A stretch of DNA of 64,000 bases, taken from positions 248,001 through 312,000 of the forward strand of contig NZ_SBIW01000012.1 in NCBI RefSeq assembly GCF_004054195.1, written 5' to 3'. Below are positions 53,341 to 62,728 of the stretch, piece after piece (the stretch's first letter is position 1; the number at the start of each line of letters is the position of its first letter). The notes beneath the pieces are model-generated. The model did no database searches and was not told where the DNA came from. It worked only from the letters and a program-made list of their open reading frames with translations. The DNA is from Mucilaginibacter gilvus. Lineage in GTDB: Bacteria > Bacteroidota > Bacteroidia > Sphingobacteriales > Sphingobacteriaceae. The position numbers and the translations under genes were made by a program.

Positions 53341-55806
53341 ATGAAAAATACTGCTCAGTCTACCAATGTTACCAATCCATTTGAGGGTACTACCTCAAAA
53401 AACGCAGTAAGTGCAATTGCATTCAGGTATTTGCCTTTCTGGCCCATATTTGTATTTACAATTGTAATGTCGCTGTCGGTAAGTTATTTCTATATCCATT
53501 ACCAAACCCCCATTTACGAAGCAGGCTCCACTATATTGCTGAAAGATTCGAGAGGGGCCGATGGTGCCAATGTATTGGAAGCGCTGGGTCTTACTAATGG
53601 TTCTAAAACGGTAGAGAACGAGATAGAGGTTTTAAAATCCCGCGTTTTGATGGAGCAGGTTGTTAAAGACCTGGGCTTATACGCGCAGGTTTATAACAAG
53701 GGCACCTTAAGGGATATCCTCATCTATCCAAACCCCGTTAAATTTATAGTGCTCAACCCCGAAGACCTTAAAAATTCTCCCAATTTGCCTATCTCTTTCG
53801 AGTATGTGCCAACTCATAACTACATCACTATATCGGGCAAAAAATATGCGTTGGGGGCTCCCTTGCATACGCCATACGGAGATTTTATAATTAACCCTGT
53901 AAAAACAGGTACAGCAGTATCCAACCAAAGTTTTAAAGGCGAATATTATTTACAAATACGTACTATCTCAACTGCCGCTAAGTTTACACAAAGCGCGCTT
54001 ACTGTTGCATCGGCTGCAAGGCAGTCGTCATTAATTGCTCTTAAACTGGTAGACCAGGTGCCGGTACGGGCCGAGGATATTTTGAATCAACTGGTTAAAG
54101 TTTACAACGACGCCGGCGTTACAGAAAAAACGCAAACCGCATTAAATACCCTCAACTTTATCAACGATAGGTTGGTGTTGGTAACCAAAGAGCTCTCGGG
54201 CGTGGAGACCGAGATGCAGGATTACCGTACTAGCCAGGGCATTGTAGACCTCTCTACCGAAGGAAGAAACTTTATAGACAACGCCCGCCAGAATGTTACC
54301 CAACTGGCGCAGATCCAAATTCAGTTGGATGTACTTAGCCAGATAGAGAAATACATCGTGCGTAAAGGCAGTAACTCTGGTACGGTACCTTCCACCATGG
54401 GTATCTCTGATCCTATTTTGCTTCAGTTGCTTGATAAACTGTATTCTGCCGAGCTTGAGTTATCAAACTTAAGACAAACCGCCGGTGAGAACTCGCCGCC
54501 AGTAGCCGCAGTACAAGAGCGTATAAACCAAATAAAACCAGGTTTATTAGAAAATTTAAACGCCCTGCGGCAAAACTTGGTTACCACACAAAACCGGTTA
54601 AAGGCCGAGGGTGGTATCAACTCATCCCAGTTAAGGGGAGTGCCGCAAAAGGAGCGTAAGTTTTTAGAAATAAGTCGCCAGCAGGCCATTAAAAACAATA
54701 TTTACACCTTACTGCTTACCAAGCGTGAGGAAGTTGCGCTATCGCGCGCGGCAGCCGTTGCCGATAGCCGTATTGTTAATTACGCCGAAGCCAAGGGTAC
54801 CCCTGTAAAGCCAATACCGCTTAATATTTACCTGGTAGGTTTATCTGTTGGTGTTATTATAGGTATTGTATTTGTTTTAGTAAGAGAGCAATACAACCAG
54901 GAAGTGCTTTTCCGTACGGAAATTGAGAGGAAGACCGATGCAACCGTACTGGCCGAAATATTACATGATGATAGCGGCGAGACCCTGGTTATTAAAGACG
55001 GCAGCCGAACGGTAATTGCAGAGCAATTCAGGGCGCTGCGTACATCGCTAAACTTTATTGGCATCCAGGGCGATAAAAAAACTATCCTGGTAACATCATC
55101 CATCTCTGGTGAGGGTAAGAGTTTTACGGCTATTAACCTCGCGGTAAGTTTGGCCCTAACAGGCAAAAAGGTGGCCATCCTCGAGTTCGATCTTCGTAAA
55201 CCGAAGATCAGCAAGATGATGGAAATTAGCCAGGAGCCTGGTATAAGTAACTACATGGCAGGCCTTGCTACTTACGAGGAGATAAGTCTGTCAATGGCCG
55301 ACCGCGACATTCCCGGGCTGGTGATCTTACCTGCCGGTACTATTCCTCCAAACCCTACCGAGCTAATGCTGAACGGCAGGCTTGATGTGCTGATGGCGAG
55401 ACTTAAAGAGGAGTTTGATTATATCCTTATAGATTCGCCGCCAATTGGTTTGGTTACCGATGCCAAGATATTGAATAAGTACGTTGATGCCTGTTTGTAC
55501 ATGGTAAGGCATAAATACACACCTAAGTACTACTTAAATCTGATAGATCATATTTATGTTAATAACGAGTTAAGTAACGTAAACATCATTTTTAATGGTT
55601 TAAAACTACGTGGTATACTGGGCCGCTACGGCCAAGGTTACGGCGCGGGTTACGGTTACGGTTATGGCTACGGTTATGGCTACGGCTACGGTTACGGCTA
55701 TGGTTACACCCAGGAAGAAGATAAAAATAAAAAAGGCCTAATGGGCTTGTTTAACACCATCTTTAAAAAGCCGGCAAAACGTAAGAGCAAAAAATCCCAA
55801 CACTAA
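53341..55806 (+). CDS. Polysaccharide co-polymerase / tyrosine autokinase (Wzc-like) with Gly-Tyr repeat tail
   Basis: 821 residues. Membrane helix at about 28-52, Wzz-type periplasmic domain with coiled-coil parts (DLSTEGRNFIDNARQNVTQ), second helix at about 495-517, then a BY-kinase domain: Walker A SSISGEGKSFTA with Lys593, Walker A-prime LEFDLRKPK, Walker B ILIDSPP with Asp698. The C-terminus has twelve tyrosines between Y763 and Y789, ten of them in perfect (Gly-Tyr)x10, followed by a basic tail. The tyrosine cluster of BY-kinases is phosphorylated in trans and controls chain length and export. The operon continues with an ABC exporter, an unusual combination. Confidence 0.95.
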   Translation: MKNTAQSTNVTNPFEGTTSKNAVSAIAFRYLPFWPIFVFTIVMSLSVSYFYIHYQTPIYEAGSTILLKDSRGADGANVLEALGLTNGSKTVENEIEVLKSRVLMEQVVKDLGLYAQVYNKGTLRDILIYPNPVKFIVLNPEDLKNSPNLPISFEYVPTHNYITISGKKYALGAPLHTPYGDFIINPVKTGTAVSNQSFKGEYYLQIRTISTAAKFTQSALTVASAARQSSLIALKLVDQVPVRAEDILNQLVKVYNDAGVTEKTQTALNTLNFINDRLVLVTKELSGVETEMQDYRTSQGIVDLSTEGRNFIDNARQNVTQLAQIQIQLDVLSQIEKYIVRKGSNSGTVPSTMGISDPILLQLLDKLYSAELELSNLRQTAGENSPPVAAVQERINQIKPGLLENLNALRQNLVTTQNRLKAEGGINSSQLRGVPQKERKFLEISRQQAIKNNIYTLLLTKREEVALSRAAAVADSRIVNYAEAKGTPVKPIPLNIYLVGLSVGVIIGIVFVLVREQYNQEVLFRTEIERKTDATVLAEILHDDSGETLVIKDGSRTVIAEQFRALRTSLNFIGIQGDKKTILVTSSISGEGKSFTAINLAVSLALTGKKVAILEFDLRKPKISKMMEISQEPGISNYMAGLATYEEISLSMADRDIPGLVILPAGTIPPNPTELMLNGRLDVLMARLKEEFDYILIDSPPIGLVTDAKILNKYVDACLYMVRHKYTPKYYLNLIDHIYVNNELSNVNIIFNGLKLRGILGRYGQGYGAGYGYGYGYGYGYGYGYGYGYTQEEDKNKKGLMGLFNTIFKKPAKRKSKKSQH
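55648..55707 (+). repeat. Ten-fold GGYTAY hexamer repeat in kinase gene
   Basis: Sixty bases made of ten GGY-TAY codon pairs coding (Gly-Tyr)x10 in the C-terminal tyrosine cluster. Third-base variation (T/C) is irregular, so the units are not identical, but slippage or recombination could change the tyrosine number by whole units without a frameshift. Confidence 0.9.
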
Positions 55807-55859
55807 ACCGCGTTGCTGTAGGGCTAAATGATTACGGGAGAAAATAATAACAAATTATA

Positions 55860-56747
55860 ATGGAGTTGAATACGCCACACGAGGAATGGGATTTAGAAAT
55901 TAAGCCTCACGATTCCGTTTTTAATCTTCACTTAAAAGATGTTTGGAACTATCGCGATTTGCTTTGGTTACTTGTACGGCGCGATTTTGTATCTTTTTAC
56001 AAGCAAACCGTTTTGGGCCCGCTGTGGTTTTTTATCCAGCCTATATTCACCACCATTGTTTTTACCTTTGTATTTGGCGGGCTTGCCAAAATAGGCACAA
56101 GCCATGTGCCGCAGCCACTGTTTTATATGGCAGGCACCATTGCCTGGAACTATTTTGCAGATTGCCTTACCAAAACATCCACGGTATTTAAAGATAACGC
56201 CAACATATTTGGCAAGGTTTACTTCCCCAGGTTAATTATGCCGCTGAGTATCGTATTCTCTAATCTGGTTAAGTTTGGCGTGCAGTTTGGGCTATTTTTG
56301 ATCGTTTTTATTTATTACCTTATTCAGTACCATTATTTCCCGGAAAGTTTAAAGCCCGGTGATAAAGTGGAACCCAATTTATTGGTGTTACTATTCCCAA
56401 TATTGATGATCTTAATGGCCATATTGGGCTTGGGCCTGGGATTAATTATTACCGCCCTTACAACCAAATACCGCGATTTGGCGTTCGTTGTAACTTTTGG
56501 GATGCAATTATTAATGTATGCGACACCAGTTATCTACCCGTTATCGGAGGCTTCGGAAAAATACCGCTTCATTATTAAGGCAAACCCCATGACCGGACTC
56601 ATAGAAACTTTTAGGTATGGTTTTACGGGCGGTGGTAAGTTTTACATGGATTCGTTCGTTTACAGCGTTGTGGCCAGCCTGGTGCTGTTCATGATCGGGC
56701 TGATCATATTTAATAAGGTTGAAAAGGATTTTGTTGATACAGTTTAA
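55860..56747 (+). CDS. wzm: Polysaccharide ABC transporter permease (Wzm-like)
   Basis: 295 residues with six predicted membrane segments of the ABC-2 type (FFIQPIFTTIVFTFVFGGLA; LFLIVFIYYLIQYHYF; PILMILMAILGLGLGLIITALT in part; VVASLVLFMIGLIIF). The motif WLLVRRDFVSFYKQTVLGPLW is typical of O-antigen/teichoic-acid exporters of the TagG/Wzm family. It forms the membrane channel for undecaprenyl-linked glycan export with the ATPase encoded 8 bases downstream. Confidence 0.93.
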   Translation: MELNTPHEEWDLEIKPHDSVFNLHLKDVWNYRDLLWLLVRRDFVSFYKQTVLGPLWFFIQPIFTTIVFTFVFGGLAKIGTSHVPQPLFYMAGTIAWNYFADCLTKTSTVFKDNANIFGKVYFPRLIMPLSIVFSNLVKFGVQFGLFLIVFIYYLIQYHYFPESLKPGDKVEPNLLVLLFPILMILMAILGLGLGLIITALTTKYRDLAFVVTFGMQLLMYATPVIYPLSEASEKYRFIIKANPMTGLIETFRYGFTGGGKFYMDSFVYSVVASLVLFMIGLIIFNKVEKDFVDTV

Positions 56748-56755
56748 TTTAGGCT

Positions 56756-58066
56756 ATGGGTGATATTGCTATAAAAGTAGAGAATTTATCTAAAGCGTAT
56801 CAGCTGGGCGATTTTGGCACCGGCACCCTCAGCCGCGATATCGAGCGCAAATGGGCGCTGCTCAGGGGTAAAGAAGATCCCTTTTTAAAAGTAGGCGAAG
56901 TAAACGACAGATCTACAGCAGGCACCAGCGATATCGTGTGGAGCCTGAAAGATATCAACTTCGAAATAAATAAAGGCGATGCCGTAGGCGTTATCGGCCG
57001 TAACGGTGCCGGTAAAAGTACGCTGCTTAAAGTACTCAGCCGTGTAACGGTACCAACAGCCGGATCTGTAAAAATTATGGGCCGGGTGGCCAGTTTGCTG
57101 GAAGTAGGCACAGGCTTTCACCCCGAGCTTACCGGGCGCGAGAATATATTTTTAAACGGTGCCATCCTGGGCATGCGCAAGCACGAAATAAAAAAGCACT
57201 TTGATGCCATTGTAGATTTTGCAGGGGTAGAACGATATATTGATACACCGGTGAAACGCTACAGCAGCGGTATGTATGTAAGGCTTGCCTTCGCGGTAGC
57301 GGCTCACCTCGAGAGCGAGATACTGATTGTAGATGAGGTACTTGCCGTTGGCGACGCCGAGTTTCAAAAGAAATGCCTTGGTAAAATGGGCGAGGTAAGT
57401 AAGGGCGAGGGGCGTACGGTACTGTTTGTGAGCCATAACATGGCGGCCATCAGCAACCTGTGTTCAAAATCGATATTGCTGAAACACGGGCAGCTGCAAA
57501 CGATGGATTACACGCACACCGTAATTGATAAGTACATCCGCACCGGCGAAAATAACGATGGGCAGGTAAACTTCGAAGATCTTATCATCAAGCAAAAATC
57601 AACCAAAGCCGGCTTTTACGCGCTAAGGTTGTTATCGCGGGCTAAAGGTATTACGGCAGACTTTGCCATAAACGAAGATATTATTGTTGAAATAGAATAC
57701 GATGTGTACGAAGATGGTACCACCATACAGCCAAGTATTCACTTGCTTGATAACTTAGATACCTGTATTTTTGCTACGTTCAGTGCGCCGTCGGCCTCTT
57801 CTACTGTCGATCCTTTTTATAAAAAGCCGTTACAAAAGGGTAGGTACAAATCTACCTGTGTAATTCCGGGGAATTACTTAAACGATAAGAATTACAAGAT
57901 CAATGCCTTTTTGGTGCCCGAGGATATGGCCAACATGGCCTTTGCCGAAAGCGTATTAGCGTTTACGGTGATAGAAACGGGCGACATGCGCAAAGAATAC
58001 ACCGGCGACTGGTGGGGGGTGGTACGCCCCAAATTAGCATGGAATACCGAGGCGATTAAGTTGTAA
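56756..58066 (+). CDS. wzt: Polysaccharide ABC transporter ATP-binding protein (Wzt-like) with C-terminal glycan-binding domain
   Basis: 436 residues. Walker A GRNGAGKST (Lys87), Q-loop region LLEVGTGFHPELTGREN, signature YSSGMYVRLAFAVAAH, Walker B ILIVDEVLAVGD, switch His in VSHNMAA. The protein continues past the NBD with about 180 residues (FALRLLSRAKG-like KAGFYALRLLSRAKGIT, KGRYKSTCVIPGNYLNDKNY) that match the layout of Wzt carbohydrate-binding domains, which in O9a-type systems read the terminal modification of the glycan before export. Follows wzm by 8 bases. Confidence 0.93.
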   Translation: MGDIAIKVENLSKAYQLGDFGTGTLSRDIERKWALLRGKEDPFLKVGEVNDRSTAGTSDIVWSLKDINFEINKGDAVGVIGRNGAGKSTLLKVLSRVTVPTAGSVKIMGRVASLLEVGTGFHPELTGRENIFLNGAILGMRKHEIKKHFDAIVDFAGVERYIDTPVKRYSSGMYVRLAFAVAAHLESEILIVDEVLAVGDAEFQKKCLGKMGEVSKGEGRTVLFVSHNMAAISNLCSKSILLKHGQLQTMDYTHTVIDKYIRTGENNDGQVNFEDLIIKQKSTKAGFYALRLLSRAKGITADFAINEDIIVEIEYDVYEDGTTIQPSIHLLDNLDTCIFATFSAPSASSTVDPFYKKPLQKGRYKSTCVIPGNYLNDKNYKINAFLVPEDMANMAFAESVLAFTVIETGDMRKEYTGDWWGVVRPKLAWNTEAIKL

Positions 58067-58114
58067 TTGCACCTGTTTTGTTGCTTAATTTAATAACACG
58101 CAAACGAGCTTACT

Positions 58115-59053
58115 ATGGTAAAACCATTACTTACAATTGCGATACCTACCTATAACAGGGCACAGCTTTTAGGCCAGTGCCTTGATGCCTTGTTAGCGCA
58201 ACTGAGTGATGAAATTGCACCACGTATAGAGTTTATAGTTTATGATAACTGCTCGGCGGATAACACCACTGCTGTAGTTGAAAAATACATTGCAGGGGGG
58301 CACAAGATAGCCTATTTCAAAAACGCAGAGAACATTGGGGCAGATGGTAATATCGCGGCCTGTTTTACCAAAGCATCCGGCAAGTACGTATGGGTTTTTT
58401 CTGATGACGATTTCCTGCTGCCAGGTTACCTTAAGTTTATCATCAATCTGCTTGATAAAGAGGACTGGGGCAGCCTTTACATGAACACGCAGTGGTATAG
58501 CGGCGAATACAAAGCCGTAAACAGCCCGCCCACTGCAATTAGTTTAGACCGCTTTACCGATCCGCTGAAGTACATAGAGCGCGTAAGCTACTGGACAACC
58601 TTTATCACCGGCAACATTATCAATAAATCGCTTTTTACCGATACCGCTTACATACCGGAGTTTTTCGAAAGCAACCTGGTACAGCTCAGCTGGACGCTGC
58701 CCGCCGCATTCAAAGGCCTGCAAAACGGGATAATTAATGATAGGATACTGGCTTGCCGGGCCGATAATACCGGCGGATATAAATTGCTTAAGGTATTTGG
58801 TGCCAACTTTAACGATGTGATGGACCGCCTCATAACAAAAGGGGTTATTGATAAGCGTGTGAAAAGGATAATGAACCATCATCTTTTAAGCACTTTCTTC
58901 CCCATGTTTATTAATAACCCCAGGGCAAATTTCGAGAAAGAGAACCCGTTTAAAATAATGGTGCCGGTTTTTTGGAACTACAGATCGTTTTGGCTTAAAA
59001 TATTCCCGGCGTTGTTTAAAAATCAATATTTAAAGCATGTCAGCGCTCAATAA
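58115..59053 (+). CDS. Glycosyltransferase family 2
   Basis: 312 residues. Standard GT2 start LLTIAIPTYNRAQLLGQCLDALL, nucleotide-binding FIVYDNCSADNTTAVVEKY, FKNAENIGADGNIAACF, and the DxD-like VFSDDDFLLPGYL. No membrane helix. It adds a sugar to the repeat unit of the polysaccharide built by this locus. Its last 17 bases overlap the acyltransferase start, so the genes are coupled. Confidence 0.92.
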   Translation: MVKPLLTIAIPTYNRAQLLGQCLDALLAQLSDEIAPRIEFIVYDNCSADNTTAVVEKYIAGGHKIAYFKNAENIGADGNIAACFTKASGKYVWVFSDDDFLLPGYLKFIINLLDKEDWGSLYMNTQWYSGEYKAVNSPPTAISLDRFTDPLKYIERVSYWTTFITGNIINKSLFTDTAYIPEFFESNLVQLSWTLPAAFKGLQNGIINDRILACRADNTGGYKLLKVFGANFNDVMDRLITKGVIDKRVKRIMNHHLLSTFFPMFINNPRANFEKENPFKIMVPVFWNYRSFWLKIFPALFKNQYLKHVSAQ

Positions 59054-59651
59054 CTTTATCGGTAAAATATTTTACAAAGTATTGCAGTCGGGCTCGTACA
59101 TGGGCCGTGCAGCCGATGCCAAAGAGGCAGCGCTGTACGGAAAGCTTAAATTCCGCGGCGAGGAATGTACGGTACCAAAGCAGGCTATCATCAAAAACCC
59201 GCAGTATATTTCCATCGGAAAAAAATTCTCGGCGCTGTATAATTTACGCCTCGAGGCATGGGATAAATACGGAGAGCAAACCTTTACGCCCGAACTTACC
59301 ATTGGCGAATGGGTAAGCATGGGTACCGATGTGCATATAGGTTGCATCAACAAAATAACCATTGGCGACCATGTATTAATGGGCAGCCGCATTTATATAA
59401 GCGACCACGCGCATGGTGATATCAGCGCGGCATCCTTTGCTTTGCCGCCTATAAAACGGCCGTTGGTTTCAAAAGGGCCCATCGTAATAGAGGATAACGT
59501 TTGGATAGGCGAAGGGGCGTGTATTATGCCAAACGTGCGTATCGGGAAAAATGCCGTAGTAGGGGCCAACGCCGTGGTTACAAAAGATGTACCTGCAAAT
59601 GCCGTAGTAGCAGGTGCGCCGGCTAAGGTAATTAAGAAAGTAGAAGCGTGA
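59037..59651 (+). CDS. Hexapeptide-repeat acyltransferase (WcaF/LbH family)
   Basis: 204 residues. C-terminal left-handed beta-helix repeats (ITIGDHVLMGSRIYISDHAHG, VIEDNVWIGEGACIMPNVRIGKNAVVGANAVVTKDV in pieces, VVAGAPAKVIKK) with catalytic His in ISDHAHGD. This is the acetyltransferase type used to O-acetylate or N-acetylate sugars of surface glycans. The start lies inside the GT2 gene; no better start is available downstream. Confidence 0.9.
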   Translation: MSALNNFIGKIFYKVLQSGSYMGRAADAKEAALYGKLKFRGEECTVPKQAIIKNPQYISIGKKFSALYNLRLEAWDKYGEQTFTPELTIGEWVSMGTDVHIGCINKITIGDHVLMGSRIYISDHAHGDISAASFALPPIKRPLVSKGPIVIEDNVWIGEGACIMPNVRIGKNAVVGANAVVTKDVPANAVVAGAPAKVIKKVEA

Positions 59652-59674
59652 AATTTAAAAGAACCTGTTTGTAA

Positions 59675-60661
59675 ATGAAGGTAGCGTATACCATTTGTGC
59701 TAATAATTACCTCGCTTCGGCAAAGGTGTTGAAGGAGAGTTTTACAAAGCATCACCCGGAGATACCCTTGTTTATTGTTTTGGTAGATAAAAAGGACCCG
59801 GCAATAAATTACAACGATTTTTACAACGACAGCATTCTTTTTATTGACGAGATTGTTGACCTGGATATTGAAGCGCTAAGCCATAAATTTAGCATTGCCG
59901 AACTTTGTACAACCGTTAAACCATTTGTGTTTAAATACTTTTTTACTAAGTACGACAAGGTTGTTTACATCGATCCGGATATAAAAGTATATGCCCCTTT
60001 TTCCGATTGTTGGGAAGCCCTGGAAAAGTACACCTTTGTACTCACCCCGCACCTGATGAACCCGGTTGATGATGGCAAAATACCAAGCGATTTTTACACG
60101 CTGCGTACGGGTATATTTAACCTCGGTTTTTTAGGATTAGCCAGGGGTGAAGAATTGGAGAAGTTTTTAAACTGGTGGGGCGAACGGCTGCTGGCATACG
60201 GGTACACCAATTGGGATAAGGGTATGTTTTACGACCAGATATGGGCAAACTATATCCCGGTGATGTTTAATAATTACCTCATATTAAAGCACTACGGGTA
60301 CAATGTTGCCAACTGGAACTGGCACGAACGCACATTAACCAAAAACGGCGACGGGTGGATGGTGAATGATAAATACCCGCTTACTTTTTTCCATTTTAGC
60401 AGTTACAGGTATACCGCACCATTGGTGCTTTGCAATTATAATACGCGGTATAACAGGTTTAGCCGCCCCGATATTGCAGGGGTTGTTGACGAATATTACG
60501 CCGACCTGAAAGCGGCCGGCGCAGACGCGGTGAGGAAAAGCCCGGCTTATTATCAGCAACAACACAATGTATATCAAATAAAGATGCTGGCTGCAAGGCC
60601 GCTTAAAGAAAAAATACGCAACAGGCTCTCCAAAATGGTGGAGCTATATTTTAGCAGTTAA
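59675..60661 (+). CDS. Glycosyltransferase, GT-A fold (GT8-like layout)
   Basis: 328 residues. MKVAYTICANNYLASAKVLKESF is typical for GT8-like and related transferases, the metal site is YIDPDIKVY (DxD), and LRTGIFNLGFLGLARG and WDKGMFYDQIWANYIPV supply the acceptor/substrate regions. No signal or helix. Its C-terminus is basic (KEKIRNRLSKMVELY). Lies 4 bases before the DUF5672 gene, so both are co-translated. The sugar added is not readable. Confidence 0.8.
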   Translation: MKVAYTICANNYLASAKVLKESFTKHHPEIPLFIVLVDKKDPAINYNDFYNDSILFIDEIVDLDIEALSHKFSIAELCTTVKPFVFKYFFTKYDKVVYIDPDIKVYAPFSDCWEALEKYTFVLTPHLMNPVDDGKIPSDFYTLRTGIFNLGFLGLARGEELEKFLNWWGERLLAYGYTNWDKGMFYDQIWANYIPVMFNNYLILKHYGYNVANWNWHERTLTKNGDGWMVNDKYPLTFFHFSSYRYTAPLVLCNYNTRYNRFSRPDIAGVVDEYYADLKAAGADAVRKSPAYYQQQHNVYQIKMLAARPLKEKIRNRLSKMVELYFSS

Positions 60662-60665
60662 ACAA

Positions 60666-61517
60666 ATGGCCTCAACAAAAATGTGTGTAATTATACCGGT
60701 GCATCAACCGGTGATTTCGGCAGATGAGGCGATATCTTTGCTGGCCTGTAAAACACATTTAAGCGAGTACGATTGTCTTTTAATTTACCCCGAAGGGATG
60801 GATACAAGCGCATATACCACGGCACATGCGGGTTTGTTGATGCATCCGGTTGATCGGGACTGGCTTTCGTCTATAGAAAAATATAATAAAATGAAGGTAA
60901 GTATAAGCTTCTATCAGCTGTTTGCTAAGTATGAATACATGCTTACCTATGAGCTCGACGCTTATATTTTCCATAATAATTTTGATAAGGCCGGCGCATT
61001 TGCGTTCGATTATATTGGCGCGCCTTTTTTTGAGGGCTATTGGGCAGCCGCGCCCGGTGCCGCGTTTATGCAGGGCGGTAATTCCGGGTTTTCTGTTCGC
61101 AATATTCAATCGTGTATAAAGGCCCTGGCTTCATTAAAAAAATACCGCCCGCATTGGGTGCTTTATAAGGCGTTGCTTTCCTACTCCTCCAGGGTAAGAA
61201 ACAAGCTGAATAAATGGACGAACGATAAGTACGAAGTTTTTATAACGGGCCGTTTCGCTTTCGCTTTTGCCGATTTTCATTTAAATGAAGATGTGATATG
61301 GTCTGAAGTGATTCCGCAACTGGTGCCGTCATTTACCATCGCCGATCCGCTGAACGCGTTGCGTTTTAGTTTTGAATATAATTTAGAAGACTCGTTAAGG
61401 CTTACCGAAGGCCGGTTGCCGCTGGGCTGCCACGCCTGGGCCAAGCATTTGGGCTTTTGGAGTAAATACATCGATACAACAAGCATTACAAAGAAAGGGC
61501 GAACCAATGAAGTTTGA
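60666..61517 (+). CDS. DUF5672-family protein, probable glycosyltransferase
   Basis: 283 residues with the DUF5672 layout: MCVIIPVHQP start, YDCLLIYPEGMD, ISFYQLFAKYEYMLTYELDAYIFHNNFD, FDYIGAPFFEGYW, GGNSGFSVRNIQSCIKAL, and NEDVIWSEVIPQL. The ELDAYIF segment has a D/E-x-D-like metal site and GGNSGFS is a donor-site-like loop, so a GT-A transferase is likely, but no member has a settled function that I know of. The stop overlaps the next gene start by 11 bases. Confidence 0.8.
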   Translation: MASTKMCVIIPVHQPVISADEAISLLACKTHLSEYDCLLIYPEGMDTSAYTTAHAGLLMHPVDRDWLSSIEKYNKMKVSISFYQLFAKYEYMLTYELDAYIFHNNFDKAGAFAFDYIGAPFFEGYWAAAPGAAFMQGGNSGFSVRNIQSCIKALASLKKYRPHWVLYKALLSYSSRVRNKLNKWTNDKYEVFITGRFAFAFADFHLNEDVIWSEVIPQLVPSFTIADPLNALRFSFEYNLEDSLRLTEGRLPLGCHAWAKHLGFWSKYIDTTSITKKGRTNEV

Positions 61518-62673
61518 TTTTTACCTTTCTGAGATGTCGGTATCTGATAAGCACGGTGGTGGCTTAACCCTGCAGCGCATCTTAGGTGCCGATTTAAACA
61601 ACATCGATCATTTTGTACATGTAAATCGTTTCGCGATGGATCTTCATGTAAAAGACGGCCTTTCCGGGCGCAGTCACGATCTGCTGTCGATATGGGAAAG
61701 CGATTGGATGCGTAAGATCATCGGTCGTTCGCGGGCATCGGGAATGAGCAGAAGGCTCGGGATGATCAAACTGCATGCTAAAAGTGCCGCCAAAAAAATG
61801 GCTGCCATATTTAAAGATAAGCAAGAACTTACAGGGCTGGTATGCCCACAGGGAGCCAATGCCATTTTTACACTGGAGGCGCTTAAAAAGATAAAACCGG
61901 TAAAGTACATTACCTGGGTGATGGATGATCACCTCGTAAGTTATGAAAATGATGCCTGGCACTACCCAGCCGGTACAGAAGCCGTTTTTGGAAAACACTT
62001 GCGCGAAGCCGAACATGTTTTTGTGATAAGCCCGGCCATGCAGGCTTTCTATAAAGAACGTTTCGGTATAGCATCTACGGTGTTATTTGGTTCCTCTGGA
62101 ACAATTGAGCAGGGTGCCTTATCAAAAAAAATCAGCGGCCCCTTAAAAATAGGGTACTTTGGTGCCGTAGCTGCCTGGCAGCGGGATGCCTTAAAAGCTG
62201 TGGCTATAGCCCTTAATGGTACCGATACACAAGTATATATATATTCGGGCGTGGGGCAGTTGCCTGATGATATACATTTGGATGGCGTGCATTTTAAAGG
62301 TAGCGTAGCGCCCCAAAATGTGCTTGCGGAGATGCAAAATTACGATGCGGTGCTGTTACCCATTAGTTTTCAGCAAGAGATTCGTAATATGTCGCAGTTT
62401 AATATCGCCACTAAAATGAGCGAATATTTAACATCTGGTGTACCGGTGTTGGCAGTAGGCCCCCCATACTCGGCAATGATCCATTATCTTAATGAACATA
62501 AAGCCGCTATCACGGTAGCATCAGATAACGAAAACGATATCAGGGAAGGCTTTAAACGGCTGCGTGATACGCAGCATGTTGCCCGGCTGTTAAAAAATGC
62601 ACAAAAATTAGTAACAGATGAGGTTGGTGCCGGGCCAATGCGCAGGGTGTGGCAGGCCGTGGTAAACGGCTAA
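61507..62673 (+). CDS. Glycosyltransferase (GT4-like, GT-B fold)
   Basis: 388 residues. GT-B pattern: N-terminal half with MKFDFYLSEMSVSDKHGGGLTLQRIL, middle LTGLVCPQGANAIFTLEAL, and C-terminal donor half with LKIGYFGAVAAWQRDALKAVAIAL, KGSVAPQNVLAEMQNYDAVLLPISF, and IATKMSEYLTSGVPVLAVGPP. The EYLTSGVPVL stretch is the GT4-type E-x7-E-like donor end, though only the first part is clear. No membrane helix. Follows the DUF5672 gene with an overlap. Confidence 0.85.
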   Translation: MKFDFYLSEMSVSDKHGGGLTLQRILGADLNNIDHFVHVNRFAMDLHVKDGLSGRSHDLLSIWESDWMRKIIGRSRASGMSRRLGMIKLHAKSAAKKMAAIFKDKQELTGLVCPQGANAIFTLEALKKIKPVKYITWVMDDHLVSYENDAWHYPAGTEAVFGKHLREAEHVFVISPAMQAFYKERFGIASTVLFGSSGTIEQGALSKKISGPLKIGYFGAVAAWQRDALKAVAIALNGTDTQVYIYSGVGQLPDDIHLDGVHFKGSVAPQNVLAEMQNYDAVLLPISFQQEIRNMSQFNIATKMSEYLTSGVPVLAVGPPYSAMIHYLNEHKAAITVASDNENDIREGFKRLRDTQHVARLLKNAQKLVTDEVGAGPMRRVWQAVVNG

Positions 62674-62728
62674 TGCTTACGCGACAAACAGATTAATTAC
62701 AACATACATAACCTTTGCTTAACGTATT

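Noticed and set aside
55648..55707. Regular hexamer repeat considered as CRISPR or tandem satellite
   Set aside because: It is in frame within the kinase gene, codes Gly-Tyr pairs, and has no spacers.
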